Source: Bradyrhizobium diazoefficiens USDA 110 (GTDB lineage: Bacteria > Pseudomonadota > Alphaproteobacteria > Rhizobiales > Xanthobacteraceae). From it: a stretch of 64,000 nt of DNA. A model generated the notes under the pieces. The model saw only the letters and a program-made list of their open reading frames with translations, had not been told where the DNA came from and ran no database searches. Positions 8,739 to 18,999 of this stretch are shown here, piece after piece. Every line of letters starts with the position of its first letter. The stretch's first letter is position 1. The DNA lies in assembly GCF_000011365.1 (NCBI RefSeq), contig NC_004463.1, forward strand, positions 186,001-250,000. The letters run 5' to 3'. The translations under genes and the position numbers were made by a program.

Positions 8739-9803
8739 TCAGAGCGTCTTGATGAGCTTGAAGTCGAGACCGTCCGCTTCGGCAAGATACATCGGCATCT
8801 CGGCGCGGCCATCGCGGATGGTGACGGGTCCGCGGCCCGCCGAATAGACGGTGTTGCGCGCGGCCTTGAGCAGCGGGCGAAAGGCCAGCGAGCCGGCGCG
8901 GTTGGCCACGGATTCCAGGAACCGCAACCCCTCATAATTCGACTGGCCGACCGAGCCGACCGGCGGCGCGTGCGGGCCGAACATGGCCTGATAGCCACTT
9001 AGGAACTCGTCGTTGGCGCGCGAGGCCATGCAGTTGAAATAACCGGAGGCGCAGAACAAATTCTCGGTGTTGTCGGCGCCGATGCCGAGCAGCACGGTCT
9101 CGTCCATCGCGCCCGCGAGCCGCAGCGTCGAGGTGGCAAGCCCTGCCTCGGCGAAGGCACGGTTGAAGGTGATGCTGTCGGTGCCGATCAGCGAGATCAG
9201 CACCGCGTCCGGCTTGGCAGCGTGGATGCGCGCCAGATGCGCCTCGTGATTGTCCTCGCCGACGGGAACGAACTCCTCGCCGACGACCTGGCCGCCGGCC
9301 TCCTTGATGTAGCGCTTCACCGCGCGATGCGACTGCCAGGGCCAGACATAGTCGCTGCCGATCAGATACCAGCGCGCCGCCTTCTTGACGTCGGCCAGCC
9401 AGTGGATGGCGGGGCGGCTCTGCCAGCGCGGCGTCTCGCCGATCGCCATCACGCCCGGCGTGCGCTCGCCGCCCTCATAGACCGGCGTGTAGATGTAGGG
9501 GATGCGATTGCCGGTGACCTTGCGCAGCGCGACGCGGACCGCGCTGATATGCGAGCCCATGATGAGGTCGACCTCGTCGAAGGCGATCGCCTGCTCGGCG
9601 CGCTGCACCACCTCGTCGATCGGGCCGCCGGAATCGTAGATCGACAGCTCCAGCTCGCGGCCCAGAATGCCGCCGCGCTTGTTGATCTCGGCGACCGCCA
9701 GCATCGCGCTGTTGGTGGAGGTCGGGCCCCAGATCCCGGGCGAGCCGGTGAAGGTGAGGAAATTGCCGATGCGCAGCTTGTTGCGCGCACCACGGCGCTT
9801 CAT
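8739..9803 (-). CDS. AmiC-like amide-binding protein without an evident signal peptide
   Basis: A type I periplasmic-binding-protein fold of about 354 residues from ATG 9803. The segment IGNFLTFTGSPGIWGPTSTN opens the fold, and RGGILGRELELSIYDSGG is the usual second block of AmiC/UrtA proteins. No Sec or Tat signal is seen from this start; only basic MKRRGARNK precedes the fold. Starts further upstream (9959 or 9998) add a sequence that also lacks a convincing signal. In Pseudomonas AmiC is a cytoplasmic amide sensor that controls AmiR. A sensor role would fit the adjacent MarR gene and the amidase operon, but a transport receptor with a misjudged start cannot be excluded. The start is uncertain because no clear Shine-Dalgarno site is present. 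Confidence 0.75.
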   Translation of the reverse strand: MKRRGARNKLRIGNFLTFTGSPGIWGPTSTNSAMLAVAEINKRGGILGRELELSIYDSGGPIDEVVQRAEQAIAFDEVDLIMGSHISAVRVALRKVTGNRIPYIYTPVYEGGERTPGVMAIGETPRWQSRPAIHWLADVKKAARWYLIGSDYVWPWQSHRAVKRYIKEAGGQVVGEEFVPVGEDNHEAHLARIHAAKPDAVLISLIGTDSITFNRAFAEAGLATSTLRLAGAMDETVLLGIGADNTENLFCASGYFNCMASRANDEFLSGYQAMFGPHAPPVGSVGQSNYEGLRFLESVANRAGSLAFRPLLKAARNTVYSAGRGPVTIRDGRAEMPMYLAEADGLDFKLIKTL

Positions 9804-10017
9804 GAAATGCGCGTCGAGCGGAGACAGGTCGAAGTCGGCCGCCGACGACGACAGATTCCTGAACAGCAAGGACGGCGGCAACGCCGGGCCGCCGTGAGCC
9901 GGGAAGTTTACCGTCGCGCGCACGCCAACTCCTGTCTGGCACCAGACCTGAAAGCACATTGAGTAGGCGGCCGCGGCTTCCGCCCTTTTGTTGGGCAATG
10001 ATCCTATTTTGAAAATA

Positions 10018-10029
10018 TTGAATATTCAA
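10018..10029. promoter_or_regulatory. Perfect palindrome TTGAATATTCAA, candidate MarR operator
   Basis: A 12-bp perfect palindrome lies between the AmiC-like gene and marR. Its first half forms a possible -35 element, TTGAAT, with CATATA at 10041-10046 after 17 nt, reading toward marR. Overlap of operator and promoter is the usual layout for MarR autorepression. This is inferred from sequence only. Confidence 0.45.
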
Positions 10030-10102
10030 GAATTGAAGTGCATATAGATGCAGCATTGATTGCAAGACATTCACTCATTTGGGTCAAGACGAAGTCTTAG
10101 CC

Positions 10103-10546
10103 GTGGCAAAACCGTCGAAAGAAAACACTCCGATCACCGAACATCTCGCCTACCTGCTCGCGCAAGCCAACCGGGAGATCAACCGGCAGCTGGAACTGCG
10201 CTTGAGCAAGGAAGGTGTTCCCGTCGAGCAATGGCGCATCCTGAAAGTGCTGTCGGATGGCAACGGCCATTCGATGGGCGAGCTTGCGGACGCCGTGCTG
10301 CTCAACCATCCGACGCTGACCAAGATGATCGACCGCATGGTCTCGGACACGCTGGTCTATCGCGTGCAGGACCCGAACGACCGCCGCAAGGTGCTGATGT
10401 TCATCTCCGACCGCGGCAAGGTGCTGTGCAAGAAGCTCAACTCGCTCGCGGTGGACCAGGAGGAGCACATCCTGGAGAGCTACGGCAACAAGTCGACGAG
10501 CGAATTGAAGCGGCTGCTGGAGAGCTTGATCGACAGCTCGAATTGA
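10103..10546 (+). CDS. MarR family transcriptional regulator
   Basis: Winged-helix repressor of about 147 residues. It shows the MarR pattern: EQWRILKVLSDGNGHSMGEL, the recognition helix LLNHPTLTKMIDRMV, and the wing VQDPNDRRKVLMFISDRG. MarR proteins bind palindromes as dimers and usually respond to small organic ligands. It is divergent from the AmiC-like gene and the amidase/importer operon, so it is the natural candidate to control them. GTG 10103 and TTG 10079 are both possible starts; neither has a strong ribosome-binding site. No Cys cluster or extra domain is seen. Confidence 0.88.
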   Translation: MAKPSKENTPITEHLAYLLAQANREINRQLELRLSKEGVPVEQWRILKVLSDGNGHSMGELADAVLLNHPTLTKMIDRMVSDTLVYRVQDPNDRRKVLMFISDRGKVLCKKLNSLAVDQEEHILESYGNKSTSELKRLLESLIDSSN

Positions 10547-10596
10547 GCGGCGAAGATTGCCGACTCTCATGTAGATCTTTAGGAGAGCGCCACCCT

Positions 10597-10788
10597 TCAG
10601 CGCCACAGTTGGTCTCTCATTCTGGAAAATCGTGCGGCAAGGGTCGCCCATACTCGATCGACCTTGGCCATTCCGCCAGCATTGGCATGTCCCAATCCGC
10701 CAGTGTGCGGCACTCCGTAGATCTCCGTGCGGTTGACCAAAGTATGGGACGAGGGGATGCAAGCTTCGTTCAGCTTCAAGTCGGTCAT
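10597..10788 (-). CDS. Small ORF of unknown function downstream of the reverse transcriptase
   Basis: A 63-residue frame beginning at ATG 10788, three nt after the stop of the reverse transcriptase C-terminal frame. An in-frame TTG overlaps that stop as TTGA, so coupling is possible. I recognise no domain. The C-terminal part is basic and ends FSRMRDQLWR. It lies in the AT-richer island and may be a decayed remnant rather than a working gene. It could also be chance; no strong ribosome-binding site is seen. Confidence 0.25.
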   Translation of the reverse strand: MTDLKLNEACIPSSHTLVNRTEIYGVPHTGGLGHANAGGMAKVDRVWATLAARFSRMRDQLWR

Positions 10789-10790
10789 GT

Positions 10791-11526
10791 TCAAGGCACG
10801 CCTTCGTAAAGGTCTGCAATGGAGTCTGAGCCGCGATGAAGGAACACCGGAGTGGTTCGCTTTGGTGCACCTTTTGTTACTTGCGGAAGTGAGCCCTTCA
10901 GGTCGCCTGACGCCGCTTTCGGCCGGAAGGTGCGCCGGTCCAAGTTTATCCTCCGGGCGTCAAGTACATCATCTCGTAGAAATGCAACGTTCTCCTTTAA
11001 AGCTAGTGCGAGAAGTGTGTGTCCGTTTGCATGGCTGATCAATTTCCTGTCCTTGGTCCATCCGCGGCGTACCGCCTCATACAGAAGGAGCCAATTTTCG
11101 CCGAATGTCCCTTGGGCACGCAGCACACCTCGCCAGTCCCAGCGAGAGAGCGAGAAGCCAATCAAATTGCGCTCCCAGAGCAATCCGAATAGCGCTATGA
11201 TGATGGATCCGGGGAAAGCGCTGTCGGTCGGCACGTCCGACGCCTCAAGCTTTATGCGAAGTACGCCGGCTGCGACAAGGCTCCAGGCAACCTCGAAGTT
11301 ATGCCCCTGAGGAAGGTGGATGGCCAAAATCGAGCGTATCCAACTATGGACCCGAGTCTTAACCTCTTGGTTGGCGCAAAGCCCCTGATTGTTAATTAAA
11401 AATCCAACGACATGGCTGATGCATATCGGAAAGTCGCGGGACAGACGAAACATAGAGTCAAGCAAGGTGTGAAAGGTGCCGTCTAGAACTGTCGCCCGAC
11501 TTAGGCGGCGGCAGGCCCATTGAGCC
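10791..11526 (-). pseudogene. C-terminal part of the reverse transcriptase, out of frame with the catalytic part
   Basis: This frame runs without a stop for about 244 codons after the point where the reverse transcriptase frame is lost, and ends at TGA 10791. It reads AQWACRRLSRATVLDGTFHT and continues with alternating helical segments, as expected for the helical C-terminal region that follows the polymerase fold in defence-type reverse transcriptases. Dropping one G from the GG at plus-strand 11525-11526 joins residue 328 of the catalytic part to this frame, giving a protein of about 572 residues. An independent start at 11633 exists in the frame but would lie inside the upstream gene and has no good ribosome-binding site. 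Confidence 0.6.
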
Positions 11527-12510
11527 GGAGTTCCCGCGACTCTCGAAGCAAGCGTTGAGGGCGAGGTCGACGAGATATTCGATATCTCGAAGCTGTTGTT
11601 GCGGATCGATCTGAGAGAGTGGAGCTTTATCAAAATCTAGCTTCCACTTCTCACGGAAGATAAGAGGAGAAGTTATTATCTTTGTCTTCTCTTCATTAAG
11701 CTGCAGATTGTATCTCCATAGAACCTGCCGGATGGCTCGCAGCGCTTGCCTGGCGTCGGCTTCGTTATCAAATCCGATCGAGAAATCATCCAATAGCCGG
11801 AATGCATTAGTTGGCTGCAAATATTTTGACAGGGACTTGTCCGTCTCTACACCTGAGAGAAGAAGCTCGGCCAGCACTCTTGAGGTATCCGGCCCGACCG
11901 GTATGCCGAAGGTCTCACGAGACTGGCAGCTCTGTAATGCCTCATCGATCTTGTTCGACCAATGGGCGTTGAGCTTCTTTCGGTTTGTTCTGAGAAGCTC
12001 CTTTGCCTTCTCCTTGCCAAGAACAGCCCAAGGAATTGAGTGCGTATAAGCCGTATAGAAGAATCTCGATATGTCCGCCTGGAGGATGAAGGGTTTCTCG
12101 GAATGAAGTTTTGCAGCCAACGTCCTTCGCTTTTGAAAATCTAGACCCGCGAAGGCTTTTGCTTGTGCAGCAGCTTCAGAGACGTCGTAAAGCGATGTAC
12201 CCGACTTCTTGAGAAGGGACCTGATCTCCGCTCGTCTTTCCGTGATCAGAAGTGATACGCCGAGCTGCGCTAGGGGGTGAACCACGGCAAGGGCTCTTCG
12301 GCCTGGTACGTTTCGGGGGGCAGAGTATGTATCGTAGCTGGTAGCGAGCTTGATCAGCTTGTCCTTCTCGGCGCGAACCAAAGCATAGTTGCGCCGACAG
12401 AATTCGGAATACTCACGGCTAGTAACTGTAGGAGGTAATTCCTCAGGAAGGTACGCGGTGCTAAGCAAACACTGCAGGAAATCTCGCGGCCTAAGCTTGC
12501 TCGCCTTCAT
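11458..12510 (-). CDS. Reverse transcriptase of the defence-associated (UG/DRT-like) type, truncated by frameshift
   Basis: RNA-directed DNA polymerase domain of 350 residues. Visible blocks are motif A FILQADISRFFYTAYTHSIP (Asp146), then FGIPVGPDTSRVLAELLL, then motif C FRLLDDFSIGF (Asp241-Asp242), then LNEEKTKII. The YTHSIPWA and GIPxGPDTS blocks are ones I know from Abi/DRT-type reverse transcriptases, not from group II introns or classical retrons. The first position of the YxDD box is Leu. After residue 328 the frame runs into an unrelated 22-residue tail; the +1 frame carries the likely true C terminus. Codon and base use are more A/T-rich than in the flanking genes, suggesting transfer. 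The host function is probably anti-phage, but that is inference. Confidence 0.75.
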   Translation of the reverse strand: MKASKLRPRDFLQCLLSTAYLPEELPPTVTSREYSEFCRRNYALVRAEKDKLIKLATSYDTYSAPRNVPGRRALAVVHPLAQLGVSLLITERRAEIRSLLKKSGTSLYDVSEAAAQAKAFAGLDFQKRRTLAAKLHSEKPFILQADISRFFYTAYTHSIPWAVLGKEKAKELLRTNRKKLNAHWSNKIDEALQSCQSRETFGIPVGPDTSRVLAELLLSGVETDKSLSKYLQPTNAFRLLDDFSIGFDNEADARQALRAIRQVLWRYNLQLNEEKTKIITSPLIFREKWKLDFDKAPLSQIDPQQQLRDIEYLVDLALNACFESRGNSGSMGLPPPKSGDSSRRHLSHLA

Positions 12511-12742
12511 GGTCGATCCAGCCCCGGTTCGTACAATTTATTGGGGAAGACTAGCCGCTATACAACGAATGCACAGGGCTCTCCAAACCTCAGTCCACAG
12601 CAGAGTGGCAACGGAAGTGCCCCTAGTTGGCGCTATGGGAACGAGAGATTTCTCCTGCGCGCTCTCGATAGACTCCGCGGTATGAGTACCGGCCTTCGCC
12701 GGGACCCCGATGTGGTGGGAGTCGCGCGCCACACACTCAACT

Positions 12743-12844
12743 GTCATCGTCCGGCTCGACCGGGCGATCCAGTATTCCTGAAACGGATGTGATTGAGCCG
12801 AAAGGCCGCGGCGTACTGGGTCGCCCGGTCAAGCCGGGCGACGA
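12743..12844. repeat. Palindromic intergenic repeat, family B (copy 2)
   Basis: The outer arms GTCATCGTCCGGCTCGACCG and CGGTCAAGCCGGGCGACGAC are imperfect inverted complements. The core GGCCGCGGCGTACTGG also occurs in the copy at 2.3 kb. A lone half-site, ACCGGCCTTCGCCGGGACC, lies just to the left at 12684-12702. The element separates the reverse transcriptase island from secA and marks the right edge of the AT-richer segment. Confidence 0.65.
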
Positions 12845-12902
12845 CAGCGGAGAATGAGGCGGGTATGTCGCGCCTCACGCGCGCATGACAGCGAGCTAGC
12901 GG

Positions 12903-15743
<2,841 letters not shown>

Positions 15744-16096
15744 GCCTAGTTCCTGTGTTCGCGATTTAACCGCGTTGCAGCCAAGAAGTTGTCCCCCGCC
15801 TGCCTATCAACTCACCGTGACGCTGATGGCGCCAGAGCCCGGACTGCGGGGGGTCATCCGCCATATGGGTGGGAATTGGGCAAGTCTGGGTTCAACGGCC
15901 AAAAACGCAGCAAAATAAACGCCATCGCCATGGTCGCGACCGGGCAGAGATATGGCCCGGTCAGGGCCTTGTCAACGGCGGGCGCATTGCGGCTAATTCA
16001 TCATTTTGACAGACTTTTCGCGTTGCCAAGCCCCCCTGAATTGGGCGAGTGTCCGCCCCGCTCGAGCAGCCCCCTGCTTCAACAAAAGGATTTTCC

Positions 16097-17020
16097 ATGA
16101 CCACCTCGTTCCCGGTAACCAAAACCGGCCTGCGCTTCGGCCTCGCCACCGCCCTCGTGGGCTGCCTTGCGCTGGCGCTGATCGCGGGTCCCGGCCGGGC
16201 TGCCGACGATCCGGTCCTGGCGAAGGTCAATGGCGCGGAAATCAAGAAGAGCGACGTCGCCATGGCCGAGGAGGAACTCGGGCCGAGCCTCGCCCAGATG
16301 GACCCGGCGACCAAGGACGAGAACGTCCTGTCCTTCCTGATCGACATGAAGATCGTGTCCAAGGCCGCCGAGGACAAGAAGGTCGCCGACAGCGAGGAGT
16401 TCAAGAAGCGCCTGGCGTTCGCCCGCAACCGCCTCCTGATGGACAGCCTGCTCGCCAACGAGGGCAAGGCCGCCACCACCCCCGACGCCATGAAGAAGGT
16501 CTACGAGGAGGCCTCCAAGCAGATCACCGGCGAGCAGGAGGTGCGCGCCCGCCACATCCTGGTCGAGACCGAGGACGAGGCCAAGGCGGTGAAGGCCGAG
16601 TTGGACAAGGGCGCCGATTTCGCCGAACTCGCCAAGAAGAAGTCCAAGGATCCGGGCTCCGCCGACGGCGGCGACCTCGGCTTCTTCACCAAGGAGCAGA
16701 TGGTGCCGGAATTCTCGGCGGTGGCCTTCGCGCTGGAGCCGGGCAAGATCTCCGACCCCGTGAAGTCGCAGTTCGGCTGGCACATCATCAAGGTCGAGGA
16801 AAAGCGCAACCGCAAGGCGCCGGACTTCGAGCAGGTCAAGGCCCAGATCGAGCAATACGTCACCCGCAAGGCCCAGGCCGACTACGTCGCCAAGCTGCGC
16901 ACGGAAGCCAAGGTCGAGCGGCTGGACCAGCCCGCCGCGGACGCCAAGCCGGCCGACGCGGCCAAGCCTTCCGATGCGAAGCCCTCCGACAGCAAGATGG
17001 CGCCCCCTGCGAAGAAGTAA
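16097..17020 (+). CDS. Periplasmic parvulin-type peptidyl-prolyl cis-trans isomerase
   Basis: Exported folding helper of about 307 residues. A signal peptide ends near PGRAADD, followed by a SurA-N-like helical region and a PpiC rotamase domain with VRARHILVETEDEA, DPGSADGGDLGFF and QFGWHIIKVEE, the parvulin core. The tail is rich in Lys, Ala, Asp and Pro and looks disordered. ATG 16097 is chosen because AAAAGGA lies just upstream and it places the signal peptide correctly. It probably assists folding of outer-membrane or periplasmic proteins. The 353-bp gap before it contains the divergent secA promoter region; a TTGACA at 16006 may be its -35 element. Confidence 0.92.
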   Translation: MTTSFPVTKTGLRFGLATALVGCLALALIAGPGRAADDPVLAKVNGAEIKKSDVAMAEEELGPSLAQMDPATKDENVLSFLIDMKIVSKAAEDKKVADSEEFKKRLAFARNRLLMDSLLANEGKAATTPDAMKKVYEEASKQITGEQEVRARHILVETEDEAKAVKAELDKGADFAELAKKKSKDPGSADGGDLGFFTKEQMVPEFSAVAFALEPGKISDPVKSQFGWHIIKVEEKRNRKAPDFEQVKAQIEQYVTRKAQADYVAKLRTEAKVERLDQPAADAKPADAAKPSDAKPSDSKMAPPAKK

Positions 17021-17065
17021 GAATTCGCTGTCACTTCGCGGACGCCAATAGTATCTAACGTCGCA

Positions 17066-17089
17066 ATGGCCGGGCAAATGCCCGGCCAT
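17066..17089. terminator. Hairpin between ppiC and argJ
   Basis: Perfect 10-bp arms ATGGCCGGGC and GCCCGGCCAT flank an AAAT loop. It begins 45 nt after the ppiC stop. No strong T-run follows, so its strength as an intrinsic terminator is doubtful. Confidence 0.5.
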
Positions 17090-17122
17090 CTGCATATCCA
17101 GACCCCACCAAGGCGCCCCGCG

Positions 17123-18364
17123 ATGTCCTCCTCCGTCTCTCCCCTCGCTCCCAAGACTGTTCCCGACATGCCCGTGATCGCGGGCGTCCGCCTTGCGACG
17201 GCCGAGGCCGGCATCCGCTACAAGAACCGCACCGACGTGCTGCTGGCGGTGATGGACAAGGGCACTGCGGTCGCCGGCGTCTTCACCAAGTCGAAATGCC
17301 CGTCCGCGCCGGTGGAATGGTGCCGCGCCAAGCTGAAGGGCGGCAAGGCGCGCGCCCTCGTCGTCAATTCCGGCAATGCCAACGCCTTCACCGGCAAGAC
17401 CGGCCGCAGTTCCACCGCGCTGACCGCCAAGATCGCGGCCAAGGCCGTCGGGTGCAGCGAGAGCGAGATTTTCCTGGCCTCGACCGGCGTGATCGGCGAG
17501 CCGCTGGACGCGACCAAGTTCGACGGCGTTTTGGGCCGACTGGCCGAGACCGCCGAGCCCGGCGACTATCTCGCCGCGGCCAAGGCGATCATGACCACCG
17601 ACACCTTCCCCAAGGTCGCGACCGCGACCGTCAAGCTCGGCAAGGCCAAGGTCACCATCAACGGCATGGCCAAGGGCGCCGGCATGATCGCGCCCGATAT
17701 GGCGACGATGCTGTCGTTCGTCTTCACCGACGCGCCGATCGCGCCGGCCGCCCTGCAAGCGTTGCTCAAGAGCGGCGTCGAGGACACCTTCAACGCGGTG
17801 ACGATCGACGGCGACACCTCGACCTCGGACACGCTGCTGGCCTTCGCGACGGGCGCGGCCGCCGAGCACGGCGCGCCCAAAATCAGCCGCGCCAGCGACC
17901 CCAGGCTGAAGGCCTTCGTCAAGGCCTTCAACCAGGTGCTCGCCAACCTCGCCGAGCAGGTCGCCCGCGACGGCGAAGGCGCGCGCAAGCTGGTCGAGAT
18001 CACCGTCGAAGGCGCCAAGACCAAGGCGTCGGCGCGCAAGATCGCGATGTCGATTGCGAATTCGCCGCTGGTGAAGACCGCGATCGCCGGCGAGGACGCC
18101 AATTGGGGCCGCGTGGTGATGGCCGTCGGCAAGGCCGGCGAGCCGGCCGACCGCGACAAGCTCTCGATCTCCTTCAACGGCATCCGCGTCGCCAGGAGCG
18201 GCGCGCGCGATCCCGACTACGACGAGGCGCAGGTGTCGGAGGCGATGAAGGCGCCGGAGATCGCTATCAAGGTCTCGCTCGGCCTCGGCAAGGGCCGCGA
18301 CCGCGTCATGACCTGCGACCTCACCAAGGAATATGTCGCGATCAACGGGGATTACAGGTCGTAG
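17123..18364 (+). CDS. argJ: Bifunctional glutamate N-acetyltransferase / amino-acid acetyltransferase ArgJ
   Basis: Enzyme of the cyclic arginine pathway, 413 residues, recycling the acetyl group from N-acetylornithine to glutamate. The self-cleavage site is visible in [12 protein letters not shown], where the precursor is cut before Thr to give alpha and beta chains; the new N-terminal Thr is the nucleophile. Other conserved parts are [10 protein letters not shown] near the start and DGDTSTSDT in the beta chain. ATG 17123 follows a GC-rich hairpin; an upstream in-frame ATG at 17066 is inside that hairpin and is rejected. The Nudix gene follows by 5 nt, so the two are probably cotranscribed. 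Confidence 0.96.
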   Translation: MSSSVSPLAPKTVPDMPVIAGVRLATAEAGIRYKNRTDVLLAVMDKGTAVAGVFTKSKCPSAPVEWCRAKLKGGKARALVVNSGNANAFTGKTGRSSTALTAKIAAKAVGCSESEIFLASTGVIGEPLDATKFDGVLGRLAETAEPGDYLAAAKAIMTTDTFPKVATATVKLGKAKVTINGMAKGAGMIAPDMATMLSFVFTDAPIAPAALQALLKSGVEDTFNAVTIDGDTSTSDTLLAFATGAAAEHGAPKISRASDPRLKAFVKAFNQVLANLAEQVARDGEGARKLVEITVEGAKTKASARKIAMSIANSPLVKTAIAGEDANWGRVVMAVGKAGEPADRDKLSISFNGIRVARSGARDPDYDEAQVSEAMKAPEIAIKVSLGLGKGRDRVMTCDLTKEYVAINGDYRS

Positions 18365-18369
18365 TCTCC

Positions 18370-18780
18370 ATGACCCCTCTCAAGCTCACACTGGTGGTGG
18401 CCTGCGCGCTTGTCGACGCCGACAAGCGCGTCCTGATCGCGCAGCGCCCCGAGGGCAAGGCGCTGGCCGGCCTCTGGGAATTTCCCGGCGGCAAACTCGA
18501 GCCCGGCGAGCGGCCGGAGCAGAGCCTGATCCGCGAGCTGCATGAAGAGCTCGGAATTACCGTCGCCGAGCCGTGCCTGGCGCCGCTGACCTTTGCGAGC
18601 TACGGCTACGAGACCTTCCACCTGTTGATGCCGCTCTACATCTGCCGGCGCTGGGAGGGGATGGTCGCCGCACGCGAAGGCCAGACCCTCGCCTGGGTCC
18701 GTGCCAACAAGCTGCGCGACTACCCGATGCCGCCCGCGGACATTCCGCTGATCCCGCATTTGATTGATTTGCTGATGTGA
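18370..18780 (+). CDS. MutT-type Nudix hydrolase (8-oxo-dGTP diphosphatase family)
   Basis: Small Nudix enzyme of 136 residues with the Nudix box from GGKLEPGE to RELHEELGI at about residues 38-61. It is preceded by RPEGKALAGLWEFPGG, the MutT pattern. Such enzymes remove oxidised nucleotides before they enter DNA. It starts 5 nt after argJ in a different frame; a long open frame covering both genes is an artefact of the high GC. The argJ-mutT order is common in Rhizobiales. The exact substrate is not certain from sequence. Confidence 0.93.
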   Translation: MTPLKLTLVVACALVDADKRVLIAQRPEGKALAGLWEFPGGKLEPGERPEQSLIRELHEELGITVAEPCLAPLTFASYGYETFHLLMPLYICRRWEGMVAAREGQTLAWVRANKLRDYPMPPADIPLIPHLIDLLM

Positions 18781-18810
18781 GTTGGCGGTCACCGCGTCTC
18801 AATCTCCATT

Positions 18811-18954
18811 GTCGTCCCGGACAAGCGCGCCCAAAGCGCGCGCAGATCCGGGATCCATATCCACAGGAAGGCGTGGTTACGGGGACTCGGAGTGACCGCC
18901 TTCGCGCCACAACCACTCCCTGTGGCTATGGGTCCCGGCCTTCGCCGGGACGAC
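18811..18954. repeat. Composite palindromic intergenic repeat, family B (copy 3)
   Basis: It opens GTCGTCCCGGACAAGCGCGC and ends GGCCTTCGCCGGGACGAC. The left arm contains GCGCGCCCAAAGCGCGC and the right arm belongs to the cleaner GTCGTCCCGGCGAAGG family, so this copy looks like a junction of two related elements. A copy in the opposite order lies at 50.8-50.9 kb. Confidence 0.65.
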
Positions 18955-18999
18955 ATCGAATTCTTGGGCGGCGGTCTCGGCAATGACGGAGAGAACGAC

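Noticed and set aside
10097..10870. 257-codon minus-strand frame opposite marR
   Set aside because: Shadow of marR extending into the island; no ribosome-binding site or motif.
10560..12742. Group II intron or classical retron origin of the reverse transcriptase
   Set aside because: No maturase or HNH domain and no recognisable intron ribozyme ends; the motif blocks fit defence-type enzymes better than retrons.
17296..18369. Apparent fusion of an upstream frame with the Nudix gene
   Set aside because: The upstream part is the wrong frame of argJ; the Nudix gene has its own ATG at 18370.
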